Assembly: GCA_937897645.1 (NCBI GenBank)
Contig: CALCNV010000031.1
Location: 68,296-132,295 of the forward strand
Direction: 5' to 3'
Length of the DNA stretch: 64,000 nucleotides
Source: an uncultured Lysobacteraceae bacterium
Lineage (GTDB): Bacteria; Pseudomonadota; Gammaproteobacteria; Xanthomonadales; Xanthomonadaceae
The translations under genes were made by a program, and so were the position numbers. Shown here piece by piece: positions 27,829-36,283 of the stretch. The notes beneath the pieces are model-generated. The model did no database searches. It was not told where the DNA came from and saw only the letters and a program-made list of their open reading frames with translations. The stretch's first letter is position 1, and every line of letters begins with the position of its first letter.

Positions 27829-27895
27829 GTAGAGCCGAGCTTGCTCGGCTGTTTTTGCTTCACCATCAAGAGCAGCCGAGCAAGCTCGGCTCTAC
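27829..27895. repeat. GTAG-ended palindrome, GAGCTTGCTCGG family
   Basis: GTAGAGCCGAGCTTGCTCGG pairs with CCGAGCAAGCTCGGCTCTAC. Each arm is itself a small palindrome, so the unit is an inverted dimer. It ends 6 bp before the trpD stop. Relatives: 32460-32585, 41332-41358, 53823-53894, 58489-58556. Confidence 0.85.
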
Positions 27896-27900
27896 GAAAA

Positions 27901-28932
27901 TCACGGCACAAGCCGCTTCGTCACCGCCACGAACTCCTCCATCTTCTCCAACGCCGCGCCGGTAGTGATAACCTCGCGCGACATCAAGATGCCCTCTTCG
28001 ATGGTCTCTGCGACACCGGCAACATACAGCGCCGCGCCCGCATTCAGCACCACGATCTCGCGCGCCGGTCCGGGGCGGTTGTCGAGTACGCCCAGCAGCA
28101 TCGTCTTCGATTCCGCGGCGTCGGCCACGCGCAGGTTGCGGCTGGCGGACATGGCGATGCCGAAGTCTTCCGGGTGCAGTTCGTATTCGGTGACCACGCC
28201 ATCGCGCAGTTCACCGACCAGGGTGGCCGCGCCGAGCGAGAGTTCATCCATGCCGTCACGGCCCCACACCACAAGGGCGCGTTCGGCGCCGAGCTCCTGC
28301 AGCGCGCGCGCCTGGATGCCGACCAGGTCGGGGTGGAACACGCCCATCAGGATGTTCGGTGCGCCGGCGGGATTGGTCAGTGGGCCGAGGATGTTGAAGA
28401 TGGTACGCACGCCCATTTCGCGCCGCACCGGCGCCACCACTTTCATCGCCGGGTGGTGCACGGGCGCGAACATGAAGCCGATGCCGGTGTCGGCGATGGA
28501 CTGGGCCACCTGTTCCGGCTGCAGTTCGATGCTGGCGCCCAGCGCTTCCAGCACGTCGGCGCTGCCGGACTTGGACGACACGCTGCGGTTGCCGTGTTTG
28601 GCCACGCGTGCGCCTGCCGCTGCCGCCACGAACATCGAACAAGTGGAGATGTTGAAGGTATGCGAGCCGTCACCGCCGGTGCCGACGATATCGACGAGGT
28701 TGGTCTTGTCGGGGACGTCCACCTGGCGCGAGAACTCGCGCATCACCGTAGCCGCGCCGGCAATCTCGCCGATGGTTTCCTTCTTGACGCGCAGGCCGGA
28801 CAGGATCGCGGCAGTCATGGTCGGCGAGACTTCGCCGCGCATGACCTGGCGCACCAGGTCGACCATTTCATCGTGGAAGATCTCGCGATGCTCGATGGTG
28901 CGTTGCAGGGCTTCTTGTGGGGTCATTGGCAT
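27901..28932 (-). CDS. trpD: Anthranilate phosphoribosyltransferase
   Basis: A 343-residue enzyme. DIVGTGGDGSHTFNISTCSM is the PRPP-binding glycine motif, KHGNRSVSSKSGSADVLEALG the anthranilate site, and FAPVHHPAMK follows. It transfers phosphoribose to anthranilate. Start at ATG 28932 (MPMT) or ATG 28926. Upstream lies 238 bp of repeat DNA before trpG. Confidence 0.95.
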   Translation of the reverse strand: MPMTPQEALQRTIEHREIFHDEMVDLVRQVMRGEVSPTMTAAILSGLRVKKETIGEIAGAATVMREFSRQVDVPDKTNLVDIVGTGGDGSHTFNISTCSMFVAAAAGARVAKHGNRSVSSKSGSADVLEALGASIELQPEQVAQSIADTGIGFMFAPVHHPAMKVVAPVRREMGVRTIFNILGPLTNPAGAPNILMGVFHPDLVGIQARALQELGAERALVVWGRDGMDELSLGAATLVGELRDGVVTEYELHPEDFGIAMSASRNLRVADAAESKTMLLGVLDNRPGPAREIVVLNAGAALYVAGVAETIEEGILMSREVITTGAALEKMEEFVAVTKRLVP

Positions 28933-28944
28933 ATCTTGTTCTCG

Positions 28945-29017
28945 GTAGGAGCGCCCCATGTGCGCGAGCCTTTTGTTTTTCCAGCAGGTAGAGCTCGCGC
29001 CCATGGGGCGCTCCTAC
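28945..29017. repeat. GTAG-ended palindrome, GTAGGAGCGCCCC family
   Basis: GTAGGAGCGCCCCATGTGCG pairs with the run ending GGGGCGCTCCTAC. It lies 13 bp upstream of trpD in the trpG-trpD gap. The same family recurs at 33788-33859, 55324-55402, 55819-55897 and in frame in the E2 gene at 54525-54609. Confidence 0.88.
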
Positions 29018-29023
29018 ATTTCT

Positions 29024-29144
29024 GTCGTCATCCCAGCGAACGCTGGGATCCATTTTGATTCTGATCTTGCTCTTGCTTTACCACCTTGCAACTGAAGATC
29101 AAGTGCAAGATCAAAATGGGTCCCAGCGTTCGCTGGGATGACGA
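29024..29144. repeat. Inverted repeat of the TCGTCATCCC family
   Basis: GTCGTCATCCCAGCGAACGC pairs with GCGTTCGCTGGGATGACGA at 29144, with about 80 bp between. It abuts the previous element, so the trpG-trpD gap is made almost wholly of two repeats. Confidence 0.85.
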
Positions 29145-29170
29145 ACTGTTTTTTCTGTTTTCGATTGGCT

Positions 29171-29752
29171 TCATCTTTCCAGGAAATTCTTCAACAACGC
29201 ATGTCCGTGCTCGGTCAGGATCGACTCGGGATGGAACTGCACGCCTTCCACGGGGAACTCCTTGTGGCGCAGGCCCATGATCTCTTCGAAGGAGCCGTCT
29301 TCGTACTCGGTCCAGGCGGTGACTTCGAGTGCATCCGGCAAGGTGCTGCGATCCACGACCAGCGAGTGGTAGCGCGTAGCCTCGTAGGCATCGGGCAGGT
29401 TGGCGAACACGCCCATGCCTTCATGGCGGATGCGCGAGGTCTTGCCATGCATGATGGTCTTGGCGCGGATCACGTCGCCGCCATAGACCTGGCCGATGCT
29501 CTGGTGGCCCAGGCACACGCCAAGGATGGGCGTGTGCTGGCCGAGCCGTTCGATCATCTCCAAGGTGATGCCGGCCTGGTCGGGCGTGCCGGGACCGGGG
29601 GAAATGACGATGCGTTCCGGTGCGAGTGTTTCAATCTCGTCCACGGTCATCGCATCGTTGCGCACCACCTTGACCTCGGCCCCCAGCGATTGCAGGTACT
29701 GCACCAGGTTGTAGGTGAAGCTGTCGTAGTTGTCGAGCATTAGCAACATCAT
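29171..29752 (-). CDS. trpG: Anthranilate synthase component II (glutamine amidotransferase)
   Basis: A 193-residue class I glutamine amidotransferase. DNYDSFTYNLVQYL opens the family, SPGPGTPDQAG is the oxyanion region, GVCLGHQSIG holds the nucleophile Cys, and FHPESILTEHG the His-Glu pair. It delivers ammonia to TrpE. It starts directly after the stop of the SIMPL gene (TGA then ATG). Confidence 0.96.
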   Translation of the reverse strand: MMLLMLDNYDSFTYNLVQYLQSLGAEVKVVRNDAMTVDEIETLAPERIVISPGPGTPDQAGITLEMIERLGQHTPILGVCLGHQSIGQVYGGDVIRAKTIMHGKTSRIRHEGMGVFANLPDAYEATRYHSLVVDRSTLPDALEVTAWTEYEDGSFEEIMGLRHKEFPVEGVQFHPESILTEHGHALLKNFLER

Positions 29753-30529
29753 TCAATCCACTAAGAGAAATACGGTGTAGATCTTGTCCTGGAAAGTCAC
29801 ATAGCCGGTCTGCAATGAGGTTGCGGCATTTCCACTGATACGGCTACCGGTCACCTCTATCCTGTCCAGCGACCTGCCCCTACCAAAGCTGTCATTCCAT
29901 TCGAAAGCCTGCGGCCAGGTTCCGGCACGTATGCCATAGTCGAACTGCGGAGCTACATCCGAAACACTGTATACGCCGCTGATTCGTGCGCCATAGGCTT
30001 TGGCGATGATGTCAGCCTTTTCGCGCGAAGAAACAATAGTTTTTTCCCTGAGCGCGGCACGCAGCGCAGGTTCGTCGCTCAACTGGGTGCTGACTTCGGA
30101 TATGGTCAATTCCCTGGAGGTCTTTATGCCAGCCAGAAACGATTCAAGTGCTTTCTGACTTGAGAACCGAGCAGTGAGGGTTCTTGCGACTTCGGTACCC
30201 ACGAATACCTGTTCCTGAGTCTTCTGATCGTAGCGCTCCTTGCTGTCGATGCTCAGCGAGGTGGCAACGATTTCATCGTCCGGGACACCCGCAGCTCGCA
30301 ACTGAGTCAGAACCTGCTGCACGTTGGTTTCTACATTGCGGCGCGCGAGATCGGGATCCACGTTCACCGATTCGAAGTTGAGGGTGATCTTGAAACGGTC
30401 AGGAATGGCACGCGCCTGCGCATCACCGTAGACCAGGATGTGGCGTGTTGGCGGCAAAGCGTTTACCTGCGCCGACACATCTGCAGTAGCAGAAAAGAGA
30501 AGCACTAGTGCAATCGTTTTATAATTCAT
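29753..30529 (-). CDS. SIMPL-domain (DUF541) periplasmic protein
   Basis: A 258-residue protein with a signal peptide ending DVSAQ and a SIMPL domain: HILVYGDAQARAIPDRFKI, then FESVNVDPDLARRNVETNV and YDQKTQEQVFVGTEVARTL. SIMPL proteins are oligomeric periplasmic or outer-surface proteins of unclear role. It lies between trpE and trpG and directly abuts trpG, so it is probably on the same transcript although no link with tryptophan synthesis is known. Base composition is slightly less GC-rich than the trp genes. Confidence 0.85.
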   Translation of the reverse strand: MNYKTIALVLLFSATADVSAQVNALPPTRHILVYGDAQARAIPDRFKITLNFESVNVDPDLARRNVETNVQQVLTQLRAAGVPDDEIVATSLSIDSKERYDQKTQEQVFVGTEVARTLTARFSSQKALESFLAGIKTSRELTISEVSTQLSDEPALRAALREKTIVSSREKADIIAKAYGARISGVYSVSDVAPQFDYGIRAGTWPQAFEWNDSFGRGRSLDRIEVTGSRISGNAATSLQTGYVTFQDKIYTVFLLVD

Positions 30530-30605
30530 CTCATCGTTCCTTAGTTATCAATCGAAGGGTTTTGAGTGGTAACTGCAGCCAGTCGTATCCAATAAAATAT
30601 GTGGG

Positions 30606-30690
30606 TCGTCATTCCCGCGAAGGCGGGAACCCAGCGACTTTAGCTTCGCCCACCAAAGTCGCTGGATCCCCGCCTTCGCGGGGATGACGA
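30606..30690. repeat. Inverted repeat of the TCGTCATCCC family
   Basis: TCGTCATTCCCGCGAAGGCG pairs with CGCCTTCGCGGGGATGACGA; an inner pair CCCAGCGACTTTAG / AAAGTCGCTGG extends it. It fills the gap between trpE and the SIMPL gene. Confidence 0.88.
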
Positions 30691-30787
30691 TCCGGAGGGA
30701 CCACTCCTTGCTTGCACAGACAGCTATCACCCAACTTACCTAACGATTCATTCCACTCTTCGGGGTTGTCGCACCGTTGTGACCACC

Positions 30788-32290
30788 TCACAACCCCTTC
30801 GCCGCTTCCGCCACCGCGCGAAACAACGCCCTGCCCTTGTTCATCGTCTCGTCCCACTCTTTCTCCGGGTCCGAGTCGTACACGATGCCCGCGCCCGCCT
30901 GCACGTGCAGTTGCCCGTCCTTGATCACGGCGGTGCGGATGGCGATGGCCGTATCCGCGTCGCCGTGCCAGCCGATATAGCCGATGCTGCCGGCGTAGAC
31001 GTTGCGCTTGATCGGTTCCAGTTCGCGGATCACTTCCAGCGCACGGATCTTCGGTGCGCCGCTGACCGTGCCGGCCGGGAACGTCGCCCGTAGCACGTCT
31101 GCATAGCTCAATCCCGGCAACAGCTTGCCGGTGACTTCGCTGACGATATGCATCACGTGGCTGTAGCGTTCGATCACGAACTGCTCGCCCACTTCCACCG
31201 TGCCCGCCTCGGACACGCGGCCCGCGTCGTTGCGGCCCAGGTCGATCAGCATCAGGTGCTCGGCGCGTTCTTTCGGATCGGCCAGTAACTCCACTTCGAG
31301 TGCGAGGTCTTCTTCATGCGTCCTGCCGCGCGGACGCGTGCCGGCGATGGGGCGCACGGTGACTTCGTTCTCGCCTTTATCGTTCTGCTCGAGGCGGACG
31401 AGGATCTCAGGCGATGAACCCACCACCTGCACGTTGCCCACATCCAGGAAGTACATGTACGGCGAAGGATTCAACGCACGCAGCGCGCGGTACACGTCCA
31501 CCGGACGCGCGTTGAACGGCACGCTGAGCCGCTGTGACAGCACCACCTGGAAAATGTCGCCGGCGCGGATGTATTCCTTGGACCGTTCCACCGCGGCAAT
31601 GAAGCCGTCGTGGGTGAAACCGGACACGAAGTGGCTTTCGTCCAGCACGTCGCGGGTGATGGGCGTGGGATAGGAACCGGGCTGGCGCAGCTTGTGGGTC
31701 AATGCGTCGAGGCGTGCGTGCGCGTGTTCCATCGCATTGTCCTCGCGCGGATCGGCATGCACGATCAAGTACAGCCGGCCCTTGAGGTTGTCGAACACCG
31801 CGAGTTCTTCCGACAGCATCAACAGGATGTCGGGCGTGTCCAGTTGATCGAGTTTGTCGTTGCCCGCCAGCCGCGGTTCGATGTAGCCGATGCATTCGAA
31901 GCCGAACCAGCCGACGAGCCCGCCGGTGAATCCGGGCAAGCCTTCCAGCTTCGGCACGGAATGCGCGGCGCGCAGCGCTTCCACTTCAGCGAACGGATCG
32001 GCGACGTCGCGGGATTCGACCAGTTCGCCATGGTCGCGGATTTCCATGTGCAGGCCATGGAAGGTGATCACGCGCTTGGCCGGGAGGCCGATGATGGAGT
32101 AGCGGCCGAAACGCTCGCCGCCTTCCACCGATTCCAGCAGGTAGGTGTGCGGGGCGTCGGCGAGTTTCAGGTAGACCGAGAGTGGCGTGTCCAGGTCGGA
32201 CAGCACTTCGCGCACCACGGGCACGCGGGTGTAGGGCGCGGACGCAGGGAGTTGCTCAGCGTGTTGCTGGAATGGGGTGTGCGGGGTCAA
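30788..32290 (-). CDS. trpE: Anthranilate synthase component I
   Basis: A 500-residue chorismate-utilising enzyme. YLLESVEGGERFGRYSIIG contains the LLES feedback-inhibition motif for tryptophan, while IAGTRPRGRT, DLGRNDAGRVSEAGTVEV and FPAGTVSGAPKIRALEVI are catalytic-domain signatures. Together with TrpG it makes anthranilate from chorismate. The start is TTG 32290 with a GGAAGGA site about 8 bases upstream; no ATG fits. A Trp-rich short frame overlaps the start (32256-32396), suggesting attenuation or coupling. Confidence 0.96.
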   Translation of the reverse strand: MTPHTPFQQHAEQLPASAPYTRVPVVREVLSDLDTPLSVYLKLADAPHTYLLESVEGGERFGRYSIIGLPAKRVITFHGLHMEIRDHGELVESRDVADPFAEVEALRAAHSVPKLEGLPGFTGGLVGWFGFECIGYIEPRLAGNDKLDQLDTPDILLMLSEELAVFDNLKGRLYLIVHADPREDNAMEHAHARLDALTHKLRQPGSYPTPITRDVLDESHFVSGFTHDGFIAAVERSKEYIRAGDIFQVVLSQRLSVPFNARPVDVYRALRALNPSPYMYFLDVGNVQVVGSSPEILVRLEQNDKGENEVTVRPIAGTRPRGRTHEEDLALEVELLADPKERAEHLMLIDLGRNDAGRVSEAGTVEVGEQFVIERYSHVMHIVSEVTGKLLPGLSYADVLRATFPAGTVSGAPKIRALEVIRELEPIKRNVYAGSIGYIGWHGDADTAIAIRTAVIKDGQLHVQAGAGIVYDSDPEKEWDETMNKGRALFRAVAEAAKGL

Positions 32291-32396
32291 AACGGGTTTC
32301 CTTCCGATGCGCAGGGGTCAGGCGGACGACGGCGACAGGCCACCATCGCCAGCGGCGAGCGGAAGGAAGGGCGCGGGAGTGCGTCTGCGTGATCAC
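32256..32396 (-). CDS. trpL: Candidate trp leader peptide with Trp codon cluster
   Basis: A minus-strand frame beginning with GTG at 32396 reads TGGCGATGGTGG at 32340-32351, giving Trp-Arg-Trp-Trp, 39 bp or more before trpE. It continues in another frame past the TTG start of trpE to a TGA at 32256, 46 residues in all. Ribosome stalling at this cluster when charged tRNA-Trp is scarce could control trpE. The GTG start lacks a clear ribosome site, and no terminator with a T-run is visible, so the mechanism may be translational coupling. Confidence 0.5.
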   Translation of the reverse strand: MITQTHSRALPSARRWRWWPVAVVRLTPAHRKETRFDPAHPIPATR

Positions 32397-32459
32397 GGGG
32401 CTACTTTAACCCGAGCTGGCGTCGAATTGCCCGCCCTGCAGATCAGGGCTTGCCCGGAT

Positions 32460-32585
32460 GCTCCGGGGCCATCGCCTTGTGTAGCGCCGAGCTTGCTCGG
32501 CTGCTCCGGGGCCATCGCCTTTTGTAGAGTCGAGCTTGCTCGGCTCTACAAAGAGCAAGTGCGCCCGAGCACGCTCGGCTCTACG
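32460..32585. repeat. Tandem GTAG palindromes with direct repeat
   Basis: GCTCCGGGGCCATCGCCTT followed by TGTAG and GAGCTTGCTCGGCT occurs twice in tandem (about 32460-32502 and 32503-32546), then the inverted arm ends CGGCTCTAC at 32584. The right end provides the TAG stop of yegS. Confidence 0.85.
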
Positions 32586-33534
32586 GAGCCGTGATGCCTC
32601 GCTGGTCGGCCATGAGGGCGCAATCCGCCGGCAGGTGCATGCGCACCCTGCCCGGCACGCAGTCGATGCGGAAATGGCGGGACTCCACCGGCTCGCCGTC
32701 CAGGTTGAGGGTCAGCGGTTCGGGGCAGTCAATCGCCACCCACGGCAACTGCGCGCGCACGGCGACCCGTTCCAGTGCCGCGCCCTTGCCACTGGTGACC
32801 AGCGTGCCGAGGGTCGTGGCGACCTCGCCGGACAGCTCGGGCACTACGGTCACGTCCAGCAAACCGTCGTCGAGCACAGCATCGGGGCACAGCGCCTGCC
32901 CGCCGCCGGCCTGGCGGCCGTTGCCGATGCCCAGCGCGATCAGGTCGCCCCGCCAATCAAAATCGGGGCCATGCAGGCGTGCGGGGATGGGTTCGATCTT
33001 GCCCAGTTTGGCGATGCCGGTGATCAGGTAGGCCAGGCCACCGAGCATCTTCTTCAAGCCGTCGTCGGTTTCCACGGTGACCTGGGTGCCGAAGCCGCCG
33101 CTGGCCAGGTTGGCGGCCCAATGCACTTCGCCATCCTGGGTGTCGAGCTTGATCAGGTCGATGGCGACGGCAGGCGTGGCGGCGATCAACTCCAGCGCGG
33201 GCAAGGCATCCAGCGGCACACCCGCCGCGTTAGCGAAATCGTTGGCCGTGCCGAGTGGCACCAGGCCCAGCGCAGGCAGGTCGTCGGCCGGCTCATCGCG
33301 ATGGGCCAGGGTCGCGGCGACTTCGCTCAGGGTGCCGTCACCGCCTGCGGCGATGATGGTGTCGGCGCCGTCGGCGATGGCTTCGGAGACGTAGCGCTCG
33401 GCATCGCCCGCTTCCCAGGTCACGCGCACGTCTAGGGCGATGCCACGTTCGCGCATCGTCGCCACCGCTTCGCGCAAGGCCTCGTCGCCCGCGGATTTTC
33501 CGTTGAGGATCAGGCGCCAGCGGTGGTTGGTCAT
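32581..33534 (-). CDS. yegS: Lipid kinase, YegS type (diacylglycerol kinase fold)
   Basis: A 317-residue kinase. RLILNGKSAG opens it, IIAAGGDGTLSEVAATL is the ATP-binding GGDGT motif of the diacylglycerol-kinase catalytic domain, and LGLVPLGTANDFANAAG the second conserved loop. YegS phosphorylates phosphatidylglycerol in vitro; the natural substrate is not settled. ATG 33534 gives the family N-terminus. The stop TAG lies in the end of a GTAG palindrome. Confidence 0.92.
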   Translation of the reverse strand: MTNHRWRLILNGKSAGDEALREAVATMRERGIALDVRVTWEAGDAERYVSEAIADGADTIIAAGGDGTLSEVAATLAHRDEPADDLPALGLVPLGTANDFANAAGVPLDALPALELIAATPAVAIDLIKLDTQDGEVHWAANLASGGFGTQVTVETDDGLKKMLGGLAYLITGIAKLGKIEPIPARLHGPDFDWRGDLIALGIGNGRQAGGGQALCPDAVLDDGLLDVTVVPELSGEVATTLGTLVTSGKGAALERVAVRAQLPWVAIDCPEPLTLNLDGEPVESRHFRIDCVPGRVRMHLPADCALMADQRGITAP

Positions 33535-33576
33535 CGGGGGTTCCTTCGAGAAGGGCCCGAGCATAACGGCAAGTCC

Positions 33577-33661
33577 GTAGGAGCGACGTGAGTCGCGACC
33601 GAAACATCCGACAAGCCGGCGAGAACCGCAAGCATGCCTTCGCGACTTACGTCGCTCCTAC
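33577..33661. repeat. GTAG-ended palindrome, GTAGGAGCGACG family
   Basis: GTAGGAGCGACGTGAGTCGC pairs with GCGACTTACGTCGCTCCTAC. The same family is at 23179-23336 and 42785-42874. With 33788-33859 it makes up much of the 340-bp gap between yegS and rpe; the remainder shows nothing. Confidence 0.88.
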
Positions 33662-33787
33662 ACGATGACCCCCACCGTCATCCGGACGTAACACCCGATG
33701 CCTAACGTGGAAGGCCATAGCAGGGACGACTGGCGGAGGCAGGATAAGCCTCCAATATTCCGGGAACGGCACCAAGCGGTTCCCCGG

Positions 33788-33859
33788 TAGGAGCGCCCCA
33801 TGGGCGCGAGCGCTTACGCGTCGCCGATCGAAAAGCTCGCGCCCATGGGGCGCTCCTAC
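33788..33859. repeat. GTAG-ended palindrome, GTAGGAGCGCCCC family
   Basis: GTAGGAGCGCCCCATGGGCG pairs with CGCCCATGGGGCGCTCCTAC. It ends 14 bp before the rpe stop. Confidence 0.9.
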
Positions 33860-33873
33860 CACGGCGAGGCGTT

Positions 33874-34560
33874 CTACCCCTTCGCGGCGACGGCGGCACG
33901 CATGCGCGCGATGACTTCCGCGTATCCATCCTTGTTGGAGCCAGGCGCATTGAAGATGGCCGAGCCGGCGACGAAGGTATCGGCACCTGCCGCCGCGATT
34001 TCACCGATGTTGTCGGCCTTCACGCCGCCGTCGATTTCAAGACGGATAGGCTTGCCGGTCGCATCGATCTTGCTGCGCACGGCGCGCAGCTTGTCCAGCG
34101 TCGAAGGAATGAAGGCCTGGCCACCGAAGCCAGGGTTCACCGACATCAGCAGCACCATGTCGAGGTCGTGCAGGACCCAGTCCAGCACGTCGATGGGCGT
34201 GGCCGGGTTCAACACCAACCCGGCCTTGCAACCATGCGACCTGATCAGCTGGATGGTGCGGTGGACGTGGCTGCTGGCTTCGGGATGAAAACTGATCAGG
34301 CTGGCGCCCGCTTCGGCGAAGTCCGGCACGATGCGGTCCACCGGCTGCACCATCAGGTGCACGTCGATGGGCGCGGTGACGCCGTGCTTGCGCAGCGCGC
34401 TGCACACCAGCGGGCCGATGGTCAGGTTGGGCACGTAATGGTTGTCCATCACGTCGAAGTGCACCCAGTCGGCGCCAGCGGCGAGCACGTTGTCCACTTC
34501 CTCGCCCAGGCGGGCGAAGTCGGCGGAAAGGATGGACGGGGCGATGATGCAGTTGGACAT
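33874..34560 (-). CDS. rpe: Ribulose-phosphate 3-epimerase
   Basis: A 228-residue TIM-barrel enzyme. IAPSILSADFARLG, WVHFDVMDNHYVPNLTIGP, VHLMVQPVDR, MSVNPGFGGQ and LEIDGGVKADNI carry the metal-binding His/Asp residues. It interconverts ribulose-5-phosphate and xylulose-5-phosphate in the pentose phosphate pathway. Length and start are standard. Confidence 0.97.
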   Translation of the reverse strand: MSNCIIAPSILSADFARLGEEVDNVLAAGADWVHFDVMDNHYVPNLTIGPLVCSALRKHGVTAPIDVHLMVQPVDRIVPDFAEAGASLISFHPEASSHVHRTIQLIRSHGCKAGLVLNPATPIDVLDWVLHDLDMVLLMSVNPGFGGQAFIPSTLDKLRAVRSKIDATGKPIRLEIDGGVKADNIGEIAAAGADTFVAGSAIFNAPGSNKDGYAEVIARMRAAVAAKG

Positions 34561-34571
34561 GGTGTTTCCGA

Positions 34572-34636
34572 TGTGGGAGGGGCTTCAGCCCCGACATGAC
34601 CCGTGGAGAAAGCGTCGCGGCTGAAGCCGCTCCCAC
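34572..34636. repeat. GTGG-ended palindrome, TGTGGGAGGGGC family
   Basis: TGTGGGAGGGGCTTCAGCCC pairs with GGCTGAAGCCGCTCCCACA. It lies between rpe and the J-domain gene. The same family is in frame inside the E1beta (52420-52480) and E2 (54224-54284) genes. Confidence 0.88.
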
Positions 34637-34655
34637 AAGTGCGATCCTTGGACGA

Positions 34656-34991
34656 TTATCTACGCTTGCGCAACGTCTTGATGCGGTCGTAGGCGGCGTT
34701 GATCTCGCCGGCCTTCTTTTCGGCCTGCAGGCGCAGGTCTTCCGCCGCGCCGGCCATCTTGTCGGGGTGGTACTGGGAAATGAGGCGGCGGTAGGCCTGG
34801 TCGACTTCCGCGTCGCTGGCCTCGCTGGTGAGGTTGAACACGCGATACGGGTTGTCGCGGCTCAGCTTGAACCAGTCCTGGTCGAAGGCGTGGCCGAGGA
34901 TCAGGCCGATCAGCGCGCCGAACACCGGATTCGGGCGGAACAGCAGCGCACCGGCGATCAGGCCCAGCAGTTTTCCATACCAGCGGTTCAT
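34656..34991 (-). CDS. Membrane-anchored J-domain protein
   Basis: A 111-residue protein with an N-terminal hydrophobic, glycine-rich segment (LLGLIAGALLF and FGALIGLILGHAF), followed by a C-terminal J domain containing HPD in LISQYHPDKM. It resembles the C-terminal part of DjlA but lacks the TerB-like middle domain. It should recruit DnaK to the inner membrane. ATG 34991 is chosen because the upstream open frame has no domain; it is divergent from purC with 98 bp between. Confidence 0.82.
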   Translation of the reverse strand: MNRWYGKLLGLIAGALLFRPNPVFGALIGLILGHAFDQDWFKLSRDNPYRVFNLTSEASDAEVDQAYRRLISQYHPDKMAGAAEDLRLQAEKKAGEINAAYDRIKTLRKRR

Positions 34992-35089
34992 GGGTCGCGC
35001 ATCCCCTGGGAAGCATTGGCCTTCTGTGGCCACCATTTTACGGCACGACAACGCTTGCGCGCCGTAAACTGTGCGGCCCAGGAGGTTCC

Positions 35090-36028
35090 ATGCCCAATCC
35101 CGTGTCGCGACCCTACCTTCTCCAATCCGACCTGCCCGGCCTGCCGCTGCGCCACCGTGGCAAGGTGCGTGACGTATTCGACCTGCCGCGCGAACGCCTG
35201 CCCGCCGATGCACCACCGGGTGACTACCTGCTGATGGTGGCCACTGATCGCCTGAGTGCGTTCGACGTGGTACTGCCGGATCCGATTCCGGGCAAGGGCG
35301 AGATGCTTTGCCAGATCTCCAATTTCTGGTTCGAGAAAACCGCGCACCTGCTGCCCAACCATTTGACCGGGATCGACGTGGCTTCGGTCCTGCCCGACGG
35401 CGTCGATCCCGCGCTCTACGCCAAACGCAGCGTGGTCACCAAGCGCTTGAAGCCGGTGCCGGTGGAAGCCATCGCGCGCGGTTATCTGATCGGCAGTGGC
35501 TGGAAGGATTACCAGCGCACCGGCGCGGTCAGCGGCATCGCCCTGCCCGATGGCCTGCGCCAGGCGGAAAAATTGCCGGAGCCGATCTTCACGCCGTCGA
35601 CCAAGGCCGCCGTCGGCGACCACGACGAGAACATCGATTTCGACACCATGGTCAAGGCCGTGGGCCCGGAGCTGGCCGAACGCGTGCGTGATGCAACGCT
35701 GCGTATCTATTCCTTCGCTGCCGACTACGCGGCGCAGCGCGGCATCCTGCTGGCCGACACCAAGTTCGAATTCGGCACCGACGCCGACGGCCGCCTGTAC
35801 GTGATGGATGAAATGCTGACGCCGGATTCGTCGCGCTACTGGCCTGCGGACGAATACGAAGTGGGCACCAGCCCACCCAGCTACGACAAGCAGTTCGTGC
35901 GTGATTACCTGGAGACGCTGGACTGGGGCAAGACCGCACCTGGACCAACGCTGCCTGCCGAAGTGATCGAGCGCACGCGTGCGAAGTACGCGGAAGCCTT
36001 GGACAAGCTGGCCGGCATCGTGGTGTAG
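35090..36028 (+). CDS. purC: Phosphoribosylaminoimidazole-succinocarboxamide synthase
   Basis: A 312-residue SAICAR synthase of the longer type. RHRGKVRDVFDLP, LLMVATDRLSAFDVVLPDPIP, VEAIARGYLIGSGWKDYQ and DEMLTPDSSRYWPADEY are family signatures. It attaches aspartate to CAIR in purine synthesis. Its TAG stop is the TAG of a GTAGCGTGCGCC repeat end. Confidence 0.97.
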   Translation: MPNPVSRPYLLQSDLPGLPLRHRGKVRDVFDLPRERLPADAPPGDYLLMVATDRLSAFDVVLPDPIPGKGEMLCQISNFWFEKTAHLLPNHLTGIDVASVLPDGVDPALYAKRSVVTKRLKPVPVEAIARGYLIGSGWKDYQRTGAVSGIALPDGLRQAEKLPEPIFTPSTKAAVGDHDENIDFDTMVKAVGPELAERVRDATLRIYSFAADYAAQRGILLADTKFEFGTDADGRLYVMDEMLTPDSSRYWPADEYEVGTSPPSYDKQFVRDYLETLDWGKTAPGPTLPAEVIERTRAKYAEALDKLAGIVV

Positions 36029-36075
36029 CGTGCGCCGTGCGCACGTGTTTCGCGAGATTCCGGATAGGTGCTAGC

Positions 36076-36191
36076 CGTCAGCGCCCCGCGCAGGCGGGGA
36101 CCCAGTGCCTTTGCTTGTATCGCGCGGTTTCTGGATGGATCAATGGTGCCCCACGAAAGTCGCTGGGTCCCCGCCTACGCGGGGATGACGA
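36076..36191. repeat. Inverted repeat of the TCGTCATCCC family (degenerate left arm)
   Basis: CCCCGCGCAGGCGGGGACCC pairs with GGGTCCCCGCCTACGCGGGG followed by ATGACGA. It lies between purC and the SMR gene. Confidence 0.82.
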
Positions 36192-36283
36192 TTCTATATA
36201 TTTCGCTGACGCTTCAAGTTCGCGAACGCTCTTCGCATAGCTCGGAGCACGCCTACGCTACCGCATCATCCAGGAGACACACC

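Noticed and set aside
36192..36283. Search for a guanidine riboswitch before the second SMR gene
   Set aside because: No pair of hairpins with ACGR loops is visible; the protein also belongs to the EmrE-like branch.
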